Assembly: GCF_900199455.1 (NCBI RefSeq)
Contig: NZ_FZQR01000002.1
Coordinates: forward strand, 434,001 to 498,000
Origin: Mesorhizobium carmichaelinearum
GTDB taxonomy: Bacteria > Pseudomonadota > Alphaproteobacteria > Rhizobiales > Rhizobiaceae
DNA: 64,000 bases
Reading direction: 5' to 3'
Of this stretch, positions 54,693 to 62,610 are shown piece after piece. Made by a program: the position numbers and the translations under genes. The number at the start of each line of letters is the position of its first letter. Within the stretch, counting starts at the first letter, position 1. The notes under the pieces are model-generated. The model did not search any database and was not told where the DNA came from. It saw only the letters and a list, made by a program, of their open reading frames with translations.

Positions 54693-55952
54693 TTACTGAA
54701 GCTTGGCTTGCAGCGCGTTGACGTCGTCGGTGGTCATTTCACCGTCGGTCGTCACCTTGCCGTCGACGATCTTCCACAGCCGGAACGGGCCGGTGATGTC
54801 GCCATATTTGTCGAAGGCGACCGGGCCGATGACGCCTTCGTAGCGGATCGGCTTGCCGTCCTTGATCAGGCCGAGCGCCTTGGCGAACTCCTCCTTGCCG
54901 GCGAAGATCGGCGTGCCGGCCGGATCGACCGCCTTGTACATGGCATCCTTGATCTTGGCCGGATCCTCGGAACCGGCAATGGCGATGGCGAGACCAACGA
55001 TGGCGCCGGCGTCATAGGAACGGTCGGCCGCTGGATTGGACGGCTCGATGCCGGAGAATTCCTTGTAGTTCTTCATGAAGTAATCGGTGGAAGCCGTCGG
55101 GCTGGTGCCGGACGAGGTGCCATAGGCATCCTTGAGATAATCGGCGCCGACGGATTCAATGAAATCCGGGCTGTTCATGCCGTCATTGAGCAGGAATTTC
55201 TGCACGCCGCCTTGCGAAATCCAGGTGCGGGCAACGGTTGCGCCGTCGACCGGCGTGCTGACCAGATAGAGCCCGTCCGGTTCACCCGCCATCGCCGCCG
55301 TGACTTCGGAGGCGTAGCTCGACTGCTTCTCGTTGTAGGGCGTGTCGGAGACGATGGTGCCGCCGAGCGCTTTGTAGGCGCGAGAGAATTCGGCCACCAT
55401 GTTGACGCCGAAATCGTTGTTGACGTGGATGATCGACAGCTTCTTGAAGCCCTTGTCGATGGCGTATTTGGCGGCGGCGACGCCCTGCAGCGCATCGGAG
55501 GTGATGGTGCGGAAGAAGATGCCGTTGGTCTTGCCGTCGCGGCCGAGCGCGGTCAGTGTCGGCGACGATGAGGCCGGCGAGACCTGGACGATCTTGGCAG
55601 GCGCTGTGACCGAGGTCAGGATCGGGATAGACACCGACGAGATGATGCCGCCGATGATGACCGGCACTTTCTTGACCTGAACCAGCTGGGTCGCGGCATC
55701 GACCGCGATGTTGCCCTGGCTCTGGCTGTCGCGCGTGTCTGTGGCGAGATCGCAGCCGCGCACGCCGCCGGCTTCGTTGATGTCGCGGAAAGCCATTTCG
55801 ACCGACTTGGCGCCGGCCTGGCCGTACTCTCCGGCCGGACCGGTCAGTTCCATGACGAGACCGACGGTGATCTTGCAGTCGGCGGCCTGCGCCGCACCCG
55901 CCATCGTGACGACAGCAAGTGCCGTGGTGAGCTGGAGTATCGTCTTTGTCAT
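54693..55952 (-). CDS. ABC substrate-binding protein, Leu/Ile/Val-binding family
   Basis: A 419-residue Peripla_BP_6 protein with a Sec signal (MTKTILQLTTALAVVTMAG, cleavage probably after AQA near residue 23). The mature protein starts ADCKITVGLVMELTGPAGEY. The ATG at 55950-55952 follows AAAGGGG. It is the only binding protein near the divergent LivGFHM genes at 59179-62610, so it is almost certainly their partner, although it is encoded at the far end of a different operon. The ligand is unknown; the oxidase in the other operon hints at an amine or amino acid, which is inference. A 15-bp stem-loop follows the stop. Confidence 0.9.
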   Translation of the reverse strand: MTKTILQLTTALAVVTMAGAAQAADCKITVGLVMELTGPAGEYGQAGAKSVEMAFRDINEAGGVRGCDLATDTRDSQSQGNIAVDAATQLVQVKKVPVIIGGIISSVSIPILTSVTAPAKIVQVSPASSSPTLTALGRDGKTNGIFFRTITSDALQGVAAAKYAIDKGFKKLSIIHVNNDFGVNMVAEFSRAYKALGGTIVSDTPYNEKQSSYASEVTAAMAGEPDGLYLVSTPVDGATVARTWISQGGVQKFLLNDGMNSPDFIESVGADYLKDAYGTSSGTSPTASTDYFMKNYKEFSGIEPSNPAADRSYDAGAIVGLAIAIAGSEDPAKIKDAMYKAVDPAGTPIFAGKEEFAKALGLIKDGKPIRYEGVIGPVAFDKYGDITGPFRLWKIVDGKVTTDGEMTTDDVNALQAKLQ

Positions 55953-56001
55953 TGTTGTTCCCCTTTCGTTACTCGACTCTAATTTGATCTCTGGAGCCTG
56001 T

Positions 56002-56433
56002 TCAGCGTTCCGGCACCTGCAGCCAGGTTTCATGCAGATGTCGCCATTCGACGCCGTTGGGCGCCGATGAACTGGTGGTGAAGACGGCACTCGACTGGCG
56101 GCGGCTGTGCTTGCCTGCGCGCTGCTGCGCCTCGACGTAGAAAACGACGATCGTATCAGCGCTTTGCCAGCCGGGCCGGATGTCCTCGATCGAGATGGCA
56201 AAGCCGTCGTCGCATGTGGCGCGGCTGGAGCGGACATGATCGACGACAGCAGCACGATCGAGCACCTTGCCGTCCGGCGCGACCATGCTGAGGCCGTCAC
56301 CCATGGCGCGCTCGAAGCGGTCGAAATCGACCTTGTCGGCGCGCCCGGGGACGAACCAGTTGACGAAGAAGCGATGCAGGTCGATGACCTCCGCGCTGGC
56401 CTTGGAAAACAGTGTAGCGTTGATCGTGCTCAT
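56002..56433 (-). CDS. SnoaL/NTF2-like protein
   Basis: A 143-residue protein with features of the NTF2-like cone fold: FVNWFVPGRADKVDFDRF near residue 23, the aromatic-rich FYVEAQQRAG strand near 97, and a C-terminal WRHLHETWLQVPER. Relatives act as isomerases, hydratases or ligand-binding proteins, and many have no known reaction. There is no signal peptide. Its start overlaps the aldo/keto reductase stop by four bases and it precedes the binding-protein gene by 49 bases. Its function in this locus is unknown. Confidence 0.75.
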   Translation of the reverse strand: MSTINATLFSKASAEVIDLHRFFVNWFVPGRADKVDFDRFERAMGDGLSMVAPDGKVLDRAAVVDHVRSSRATCDDGFAISIEDIRPGWQSADTIVVFYVEAQQRAGKHSRRQSSAVFTTSSSAPNGVEWRHLHETWLQVPER

Positions 56434-57485
56434 GTGCGGCCTGCATTCAGATTGTAATGCATGATCGAGCCATGGCGGCCATGGCGGTCGCGCTCCAGCG
56501 TGTAGACGTCACCCAGTGGACCCTGGCTTTGCGAAATCACGGCCGCGATCTTCGCCCGGTCGTCGGCGTCGAGCGCGACGTCCATGATTTTCGCATTAGC
56601 CAGCGCATGCGCCTGGTTGCGGGCGCCGACGATGACGGCCGCCACTTGGCGCTGTTCAAGCACCCAGGCGCTTGCGATGGTGGCGATATCGACGCCGTGG
56701 CGATCACCGACCACTTTCAGCGCCCGAAGCAGTTGCTGGAACAGGTCCCAGCCGCCGAAGTCATCGATGATCAGCTTGTATTTGACCAGCGAGCGGTTTT
56801 CGAGCGGTGTCGCGGGTTCAGCAACGCCAAGCCATTTGTCGCTGAGGAAGCCGCCGGCGACGGAGCCATAGCAGAGGAAGCTGACGCCGTTTTTCTCAGC
56901 AAGTGCGGCGAGGCTGTTGCCCGGCCGCTGGTCGAGGACCGAGTATTGCAGCTGCTGGCTGATCAGCGGAATGCCGGCGCCGAGGATTTCGGCGAGCCGC
57001 GGCGTGTCGAAATTGGTGGTGCCGAGATTGCGCACCTTGCCCTCCAGCCGAAGTTCGTTGAGCCAGCCCATCGCCTCGACATAGCGAGGCTGATCATAGT
57101 CCCACCAATGGAATTGCACGAGATCGAGACGCTCGGTCTTCAGCCTGCGCAGGGACTGGTCGACAATGCCCCTGATGTAGTCGCGGCTGATCGTGGCCAG
57201 CCGTTCGAGATCTGGCACCAGCTTGGTGTGCACCTTCATTTTTGCGGCGACATCGAGGCCACGCTCGCTGGCCAGCCGCAGGCGTGCGGCGCCGATCAGT
57301 TCCTCGACGCCGGTGTAGATGTCGGCACAATCATAGGTCCAGATGCCCGCGTCGAAAGTGGCGATCAGGTCGGTGACAGCTTGCTGACGATCGATGGCGC
57401 CATGTCCGCCAGCGAGCTGCCAGCCACCGCGAATGACGCGCGAGATGGTGTAGCCGGGGCCGAGCTCGAAGGTCTTGGCGGTCAT
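56430..57485 (-). CDS. Aldo/keto reductase
   Basis: A 351-residue AKR-family oxidoreductase. The catalytic tetrad is visible: Asp and Tyr in TYDCADIYTGVEE near residues 51-63, Lys in VAAKMKVHTK near 82, and His in LVQFHWWDYD near 120. NADPH-binding regions follow (CYGSVAGGFL near 215, VIVGARN near 295). It reduces or oxidises a carbonyl or alcohol in a small metabolite. A 30-residue C-terminal extension rich in His and Arg ends the protein. The start at 57483-57485 overlaps the upstream TIGR04076 gene in an ATGA. Confidence 0.88.
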   Translation of the reverse strand: MTAKTFELGPGYTISRVIRGGWQLAGGHGAIDRQQAVTDLIATFDAGIWTYDCADIYTGVEELIGAARLRLASERGLDVAAKMKVHTKLVPDLERLATISRDYIRGIVDQSLRRLKTERLDLVQFHWWDYDQPRYVEAMGWLNELRLEGKVRNLGTTNFDTPRLAEILGAGIPLISQQLQYSVLDQRPGNSLAALAEKNGVSFLCYGSVAGGFLSDKWLGVAEPATPLENRSLVKYKLIIDDFGGWDLFQQLLRALKVVGDRHGVDIATIASAWVLEQRQVAAVIVGARNQAHALANAKIMDVALDADDRAKIAAVISQSQGPLGDVYTLERDRHGRHGSIMHYNLNAGRT

Positions 57486-57835
57486 GTCTGGTCGTTCTCC
57501 TTCGGCAGCGGCACGGCCGTGGTTTCGGCATGGCTGAACCGCCGCTTGGCCAGCCTGACGATCCGCAGCCGGCTGGCGCAATTGGGATCGGGACAAGCGA
57601 TCTCGGCGTCTGTGGTCATCCAGTCATTGCGGTCGGTCGGGCGCTGCTTTGCCGCGAGAAACGGCAATACGGAGGCAAGCGAATAGATCGAAAAACTCTG
57701 CCCTGCCGGCATCGACAGCATCTCGCCCTTGAGCTCGAAATAGTCGCCGGGCTTGGCGCCGCAATAGATCGGCTTGCCCTCGGGGATGACCGCCTCGACG
57801 CGAAGATCGAAGAGCTCGAAACTGTCGTCCGCCAT
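57482..57835 (-). CDS. TIGR04076 family protein
   Basis: A 117-residue protein that matches the TIGR04076 family pattern: an opening strand FDLRVEAVIPEGKPIYCG, KPGDYFELKGEMLSMPAG, a short helix FSIYSLASVLPFLAAKQR, and the Cys-containing ending IACPDPNCASRLRIVR. The family is small, mainly found in anaerobes and some proteobacteria, and I know of no proven reaction. The CPDPNC motif could bind a metal. The start ATG at 57833-57835 lies one base after the DUF3830 stop. It overlaps the aldo/keto reductase gene by four bases. Confidence 0.75.
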   Translation of the reverse strand: MADDSFELFDLRVEAVIPEGKPIYCGAKPGDYFELKGEMLSMPAGQSFSIYSLASVLPFLAAKQRPTDRNDWMTTDAEIACPDPNCASRLRIVRLAKRRFSHAETTAVPLPKENDQT

Positions 57836-57836
57836 G

Positions 57837-58319
57837 TCAGGCCTCCACCAGGCTGAAGGTGATGTCGCAGGCGCCGTTGCGGCGGATGATGCCGCAGGCA
57901 GCGGCGAACTGGTCGCGCTGATCGGTCCGCACCTGCGCCACCACGCTGCCGGCGAGCCAGCCGATCGGAAACAGAAGCCGCGCCCCTTGTCCGTAGTAGA
58001 GGCCGATGTCGAAAATCGCATTGGGATTGCCGCCCCAAATGCGCGGCGGCAAATAGGACAACACGATGTCGCCCGGCTGCGGCGTCAGCGTGGCATTCTC
58101 CGCCGGCAAGGGTTTGGCATAGGCCTCCCCTTCGAGATCGGCTGACGGAACCGGGCAGGAGATCTCAGGTCCCGTCCACATGGCATGAATGCCCGGGACG
58201 ACGCGTGGCGTGGCGAGATACGCGATGAGAAAGGCAGCGTTTTCCGGCGCCTTTTCGGGCAGCAGCTGCGCCGTCACGGAAAGCTTCGAGCGCGACTCGG
58301 TGATGCTGATGGAGGTCAT
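57837..58319 (-). CDS. DUF3830 family protein
   Basis: A 160-residue protein of the DUF3830 (cyclophilin-like fold) family. Typical stretches are APENAAFLIAYLATP near residue 24, MWTGPEISCPVP near 47, TLTPQPGDIVLSYLP near 76, and GIIRRNGACDITF near 143. No catalytic activity is established for the family to my knowledge. It lies between a GntR regulator gene, which it overlaps by four bases, and the TIGR04076 gene. Small size and tight coupling suggest a subunit or accessory enzyme of this unknown pathway. Confidence 0.75.
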   Translation of the reverse strand: MTSISITESRSKLSVTAQLLPEKAPENAAFLIAYLATPRVVPGIHAMWTGPEISCPVPSADLEGEAYAKPLPAENATLTPQPGDIVLSYLPPRIWGGNPNAIFDIGLYYGQGARLLFPIGWLAGSVVAQVRTDQRDQFAAACGIIRRNGACDITFSLVEA

Positions 58320-59050
58320 GTCTGGTCTTTCGTGGCGGCGGACTGAAGCTTGTCGCGCAGGAAAGCAAAAGGCCGGCTGATATCGGCCACCAATGCCTCG
58401 CGCGCCGCTTGCGCATCCTGCTTGGCGAGAGCTGCGACGATGCTGCGGTGATAGTGCGCGGTGTCGACCTCGCCGGCGTCGGAAAAGGCATAGATGGCAA
58501 CGCGGATGCAGGGGCCCGATTGCAGCCACAGGCTTTCGATCATCGGGATCAGCACAGCCGAGCCGCAGCAGCGGTAGATCTCGAAATGGAAGCTCTGGTT
58601 GAGCGTCGCCTCGCGGTCGATATCCTTCTTGTGCTTCAGTGCCCGCATCTCGTCCCATTCGCCGAGCATGGCTTCGATTGAAGCGATCTGGCGCGGGCTC
58701 ATGCGCGTGGCGGCAAGCGCAATCGCTTCGCCTTCGATGAGGGAGCGGGCGCGCAGAAGGTCGTCGATGCGCTCCAGCGTGATCGGCGGCACGCGCACCG
58801 AGCGGTTGGGCAGCGCTTCCAGCGCCTTTTCCGTGATGAGCCGGCCGAGCGCTTCGCGCACCGGCATGGTCGAGGTGACCAGCGCATCGGCCAGGCCACG
58901 GATGGTCAGCACCTGGTTCGGCTCGAACAGGCCGCCGATCAGAGCCCGGCGCAACTCGGAATAGACGCGATCCTGCACGGTCTCGCGGCCGACCGGCGTA
59001 AGCTGGGCTGCGATCGTTTCGTTGTTTCGCTCGATGGCAGCCTTTTGCAT
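58316..59050 (-). CDS. GntR family (FCD) transcriptional regulator
   Basis: A 244-residue regulator. The winged helix spans about residues 22-85: QDRVYSELRRALIGGLFEPN, then LADALVTSTMPVREALGRLI, then the wing region PNRSVRVPPI. The FCD domain contains NQSFHFEIYRCCGSAV near 150 and AHYHRSIVAALAKQD near 198. It lies first in the minus-strand operon and faces the LivG gene, with TGTGATCACA between them, so it probably controls both halves of the locus. The effector is presumably the imported compound or a product of it. Confidence 0.92.
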   Translation of the reverse strand: MQKAAIERNNETIAAQLTPVGRETVQDRVYSELRRALIGGLFEPNQVLTIRGLADALVTSTMPVREALGRLITEKALEALPNRSVRVPPITLERIDDLLRARSLIEGEAIALAATRMSPRQIASIEAMLGEWDEMRALKHKKDIDREATLNQSFHFEIYRCCGSAVLIPMIESLWLQSGPCIRVAIYAFSDAGEVDTAHYHRSIVAALAKQDAQAAREALVADISRPFAFLRDKLQSAATKDQT

Positions 59051-59106
59051 GGCATTCCCGGTCTTGGCCCGTTTTCGGCTTGCGGATGAAATTAAAGCCG
59101 AATAGC

Positions 59107-59130
59107 GTGATCAAAGCAAGTGTGATCACA
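59107..59130. promoter_or_regulatory. Candidate GntR operator with palindrome TGTGATCACA
   Basis: The gap between the divergent regulator and importer genes holds the perfect 10-bp palindrome TGTGATCACA (59121-59130) and a second GTGATCA word 15 bases to its left (59107-59113). FCD-type GntR proteins commonly bind short palindromes with GT and AC arms. The site is 71 bases from the regulator start. Assignment is by position. Confidence 0.55.
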
Positions 59131-59152
59131 AATCAAAAATCAGGAGGCGACA

Positions 59153-59179
59153 ATGATCGTCTTCGGCCAGAGGGTTTGA
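59153..59179 (+). CDS. Putative 8-codon leader ORF coupled to LivG
   Basis: A short frame (MIVFGQRV, then TGA) starts with an ATG six bases after the strong ribosome-binding sequence AGGAGG. Its stop overlaps the start of the LivG-type gene as TGATG. The LivG ATG itself has only AGAGGG at a suitable distance. The strongest ribosome-binding site in this leader therefore serves the short frame, and LivG may be translated by re-initiation. That interpretation is inference. Confidence 0.45.
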   Translation: MIVFGQRV

Positions 59180-59979
59180 TGAGCGAGGCAGCGGAGCGCC
59201 AAGGGCAGGAGAGCCGGGCACCTGTTCTGACGGCAAGCCATGTCGTCAGACGGTTCGGCGGCCTTGTCGCCGTCAATGATGTCTCGTTTGATGTCAAAGC
59301 GGGCGAAATCCTCGGCCTGATCGGTCCGAACGGTGCCGGCAAGACGACGATGTTCGACCTGCTCGCCGGCAGCATATTGCCGACCAGCGGCGATATCCTG
59401 CTCAACGGCGCGCGCGTTTCGGGCGAAGCCGCGCATCTGCGCATCGGCCGTGGTCTTGGCCGCACCTTCCAGATCCCGCGCCCGCTGCCCAATCTGACGC
59501 TGATCGAAAACATCATGCTGGCGGCACAGGGCCAGGCCGGCGAAAGGCTGCTCGCCAACTTCGTCACGCCGTGGCGGGTGGCAGCGCAGGAAAAAGCGGC
59601 CAGGACAAAGGCGCTCGACCTGCTGGAACTCGTCACCCTCACCCATCTCGCGCATGAGCCGGCGCGCGTGCTTTCCGGCGGCCAGCGCAAACTGCTCGAA
59701 CTCGCCCGCGTGATGATGGCCGACCCGGCGATCATCCTGCTTGACGAACCGGCGGCCGGCGTCAACGCGACGCTGCTCGAAGTCATCATCGACCGCATCC
59801 GCGACATCAATGCGCGCGGCATCACCTTCCTTTTGATCGAGCACAATATCGACATGGTGACGCGGCTCTGCCATCGGGTCCTCGTCATGGCGAGTGGCCA
59901 GTTGCTCAGCGAAGGCACGGCGGAAGAGGTCGCGCGCGACCCGCGCGTCATCGAGGCCTATCTCGGAGGCACGGCATGA
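59179..59979 (+). CDS. ABC transporter ATPase, LivG type
   Basis: A 266-residue ATPase. Walker A GPNGAGKTT lies near residue 50, the signature LSGGQRKLLELARVM near 165, and Walker B IILLDEPAAGVNA near 187, followed by FLLIEHNIDMV with the switch His. FQIPRPLPNLTLIENIML near 96 is typical of LivG. The ATG at 59179 (MSEAAERQGQES) is chosen because the protein core fits it; a longer in-frame start at 59080 would include the operator region. It begins the plus-strand half of the split locus. Confidence 0.92.
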   Translation: MSEAAERQGQESRAPVLTASHVVRRFGGLVAVNDVSFDVKAGEILGLIGPNGAGKTTMFDLLAGSILPTSGDILLNGARVSGEAAHLRIGRGLGRTFQIPRPLPNLTLIENIMLAAQGQAGERLLANFVTPWRVAAQEKAARTKALDLLELVTLTHLAHEPARVLSGGQRKLLELARVMMADPAIILLDEPAAGVNATLLEVIIDRIRDINARGITFLLIEHNIDMVTRLCHRVLVMASGQLLSEGTAEEVARDPRVIEAYLGGTA

Positions 59980-60725
59980 GCGAGACCGTCCTCGACGTCC
60001 GTAATCTCGAGGCCGGCTATGAACCGGGCGTGCCGATCGTGCGCGGCGCCTCGATCATTGTCAGAAAAAGTGAGATCGTCGTCGTCCTCGGCCCCAACGG
60101 CGCCGGCAAGTCGAGCTTCATCAAGGCGATCGCCGGCCTCGTCCCGATCACCGGCGGCACCGTGTTCCTGGATGGCAAGGACATCACCGCGGCACCCGCC
60201 CACACCATGGTGCGGCTTGGGCTCGCCTTCGTGCCGCAGACAGAAAACATCTTTCCGCTGATGTCGGTTGAGGACAATCTCAAGGTTGCCTGCGGTATCC
60301 TCGAGCGGCGCGAGATCCCTGCCCGCATCGAGGAAATGTATGCCGCCTTCCCCGACCTCGTTCGCCAGCGCAGCACCGCCGCCGGCAATTTGTCGGGCGG
60401 GCAGCGGCAGATGTTGGCTGTCGCGCGCGCCCTGATCGTCCATCCCAAGGTGCTGGTGCTCGACGAACCGTCGGCCGGCCTGTCGCCGAAATTCGTCTCG
60501 ATGGTGTTCGAGATGCTGGCCGGCATCCGCAAATCCGGGGTCACCATCCTTTTGGTCGAGCAGAATGCCAAGGCGGCACTGGCCATTGGCGACCGCGCCT
60601 ATGTGCTGGTCGAAGGCAAGGACCGGCACGAGGGCATCGCTTCCGAACTGTGGAACGACCCTGTCGTCGCCGAACTCTATCTCGGCCAGCGCCCTTCTCA
60701 CGCAGGCAAGGGAGGCGCGGCATGA
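59976..60725 (+). CDS. ABC transporter ATPase, LivF type
   Basis: A 249-residue ATPase. Walker A GPNGAGKSS lies near residue 41, where the last residue is Ser in place of Thr-type endings. The signature LSGGQRQMLAVARAL is near 138 and Walker B VLVLDEPSAGLSP near 160, followed by ILLVEQNAKAAL. ATGA overlaps join it to the LivG gene before and the permease gene after. It works with LivG, LivH and LivM of this locus. Confidence 0.93.
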   Translation: MSETVLDVRNLEAGYEPGVPIVRGASIIVRKSEIVVVLGPNGAGKSSFIKAIAGLVPITGGTVFLDGKDITAAPAHTMVRLGLAFVPQTENIFPLMSVEDNLKVACGILERREIPARIEEMYAAFPDLVRQRSTAAGNLSGGQRQMLAVARALIVHPKVLVLDEPSAGLSPKFVSMVFEMLAGIRKSGVTILLVEQNAKAALAIGDRAYVLVEGKDRHEGIASELWNDPVVAELYLGQRPSHAGKGGAA

Positions 60726-61630
60726 GCCTGCAATTTGTCGTAGACGGGCTGCTGACCGGCTCGATGATCGGCCTCGGCGCCATCGGCGTGACGCTGACCT
60801 ATTCGATCCTGCGCTTCTCCAATTTTGCCCATGGCGACTTCATGGCCTGGGGCACCTATGCGACACTTGCGGTCGTCAGTGCCATCGGTGCAACCTTCGG
60901 CAAGGTGGCGCCGATCGCACCTTTGTCCTTCGGCTGGCCGCTGCTTGTCGCACTGGTCATTGGCATGGCCTTCACCGCTATACTGGCGCTGCTACTCGAC
61001 AAGGTGCTGTTTTCGCGGCTTCGCTCGCAGGGGCAAGCCATCATCGTGGTGATGGCGAGTTTTGGTGCCTCGATGGCGCTGCGCAGCCTGCTCGAATTCA
61101 CCTTCACCTCGCGGCCGACCTATTTCAGCCGGGCGATCCAGATCGCCATGCCGGTCGGCTTCGGCATCCGCATCACACCCGACCAGATCGCACTTTTGCT
61201 GCTGACCGCCGTGCTGGTGCTCGGCGTGCATCTGTTGATGACGCGCACGCAGACCGGCCGTTCCATGCAGGCGCTCAGCCAGAATGCGGCACTGGCCCGC
61301 ATCGTCGGCATCGACGTCGCCTCCGTGGTGCGCGTCACCTGGGTCATCGGCGGGGCGCTCGCCTGCGTCGCCGGCGTGATGATCGGCATCCTGGTACAGA
61401 TCCGTCCTTTCATGGGCTTCGACATGCTGCTGCCGATGTTTGCCGCCGCCATTCTGGGCGGCATCGGCAGCATCCCCGGCGCGGTGCTCGGTGGCCTGAT
61501 CATCGGGCTCGCCGAAGCCGGCGCGGTGCAGCTGATCGGTGCCGAATGGCGCGCCGCCGTCTCCTTCATCATCCTGATGGCGGTGCTGTTCGTGCGGCCG
61601 ATCGGCCTGTTTGGTGTGAGGGAACGCTGA
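60722..61630 (+). CDS. ABC permease, LivH family
   Basis: A 302-residue membrane protein. It opens MSLQFVVDGLLTGSMIGLGA and has LRFSNFAHGDFMAWGTYATL near residue 30, the usual LivH N-terminal segment. SQNAALARIVGIDVASV near 184 and LGGIGSIPGAVLGGLIIG near 244 complete the family pattern. The ATG at 60722 overlaps the LivF stop (ATGA). Its stop overlaps the LivM start as TGATG. Confidence 0.92.
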   Translation: MSLQFVVDGLLTGSMIGLGAIGVTLTYSILRFSNFAHGDFMAWGTYATLAVVSAIGATFGKVAPIAPLSFGWPLLVALVIGMAFTAILALLLDKVLFSRLRSQGQAIIVVMASFGASMALRSLLEFTFTSRPTYFSRAIQIAMPVGFGIRITPDQIALLLLTAVLVLGVHLLMTRTQTGRSMQALSQNAALARIVGIDVASVVRVTWVIGGALACVAGVMIGILVQIRPFMGFDMLLPMFAAAILGGIGSIPGAVLGGLIIGLAEAGAVQLIGAEWRAAVSFIILMAVLFVRPIGLFGVRER

Positions 61631-62610
61631 TGGATCTGCTCGGCTACGGCGCCTTCTTCCTGACCACCGCGCTGATCTTTTCGCTGGTCACGCTGGGGCT
61701 CAATCTGCAGTGGGGCCTGATCGGACTGTTCAATGTCGGCCTCGCCGGCTTCGTCGCCATCGGCGCCTATACATCGGCGCTGCTGACCACACCTGACGAT
61801 GCCGCACGACTCGGCGGCTTCGGCCTGCCGATCCTTGTCGGCTGGCTCGGCGCCATGGTCGTCGGCGGCATTGCCGCGGCGCTGACCGGCATGGCCACAT
61901 TGCGGCTGAGATCCGACTATCTGGCGATCACCACATTCGGTGTCGCCGTGGTCGTACAGCTGGTCGCGCTCAATGCGCAGAAGCTGACCGGCGGGCCGTT
62001 CGGCATCGGTTTCATCCCACGTCCGTTCGGCAGCCTCGCTGAGGCGCCGCTGCTGTTCAACCTGTCGAACCTCGCCGTCGTCTCGGCCGTCACATTGATC
62101 GCCTACCTCGCCCTTGAGCATCTGTCGCGCAGCCCCTGGGGCCGCGTGCTGAAGGCCTTGCGGGAGGATGAGCGGGCGGCGATTTCGCTTGGCAAGAGCG
62201 CGCGCTTCTACCGCGTCCAGGCCTTTGCCGTCGGCGGCGCCATCATGGCACTGGCCGGCGCATTGCAGGCACATTTCACCGGTTTCATCGCGCCGGACAA
62301 TTATCTGCCGATCCTGACCTTCCAGGTGTGGGTGATGCTGATCGTCGGCGGCTCGGGCAGCAATCTCGGCGCCGTCATCGGCAGCATTCTGGTCTGGGGA
62401 ATATGGGCGGGGTCGGGCACACTGACCAGCGTGCTGTTCGCGCCCGAACAGCAGGCGCGTGCGGCCTCGCTGCAGATCGTCGCCATCGGCGTCATGCTCT
62501 GCGTCATCCTGCTGATCCGGCCGAACGGGCTGTTCGGCGACAGGCCGCGGCGGCCACGTCTGGGCAAGCAGGCGAAGGTGACTACGGCCAAGAGCAGTTC
62601 CGGCTCATGA
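61630..62610 (+). CDS. ABC permease, LivM family
   Basis: A 326-residue membrane protein with eight or more hydrophobic segments. Family stretches are LNLQWGLIGLFNVGLAGFVA near residue 25, LREDERAAISLGKSARF near 178, and VGGSGSNLGAVIGSILVWG near 238. A basic hydrophilic tail (about 25 residues) ends the protein. The ATG at 61630 shares bases with the LivH stop. It is followed, with an ATGA overlap, by the FAD oxidase gene, which ties that enzyme to import. Confidence 0.92.
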   Translation: MDLLGYGAFFLTTALIFSLVTLGLNLQWGLIGLFNVGLAGFVAIGAYTSALLTTPDDAARLGGFGLPILVGWLGAMVVGGIAAALTGMATLRLRSDYLAITTFGVAVVVQLVALNAQKLTGGPFGIGFIPRPFGSLAEAPLLFNLSNLAVVSAVTLIAYLALEHLSRSPWGRVLKALREDERAAISLGKSARFYRVQAFAVGGAIMALAGALQAHFTGFIAPDNYLPILTFQVWVMLIVGGSGSNLGAVIGSILVWGIWAGSGTLTSVLFAPEQQARAASLQIVAIGVMLCVILLIRPNGLFGDRPRRPRLGKQAKVTTAKSSSGS

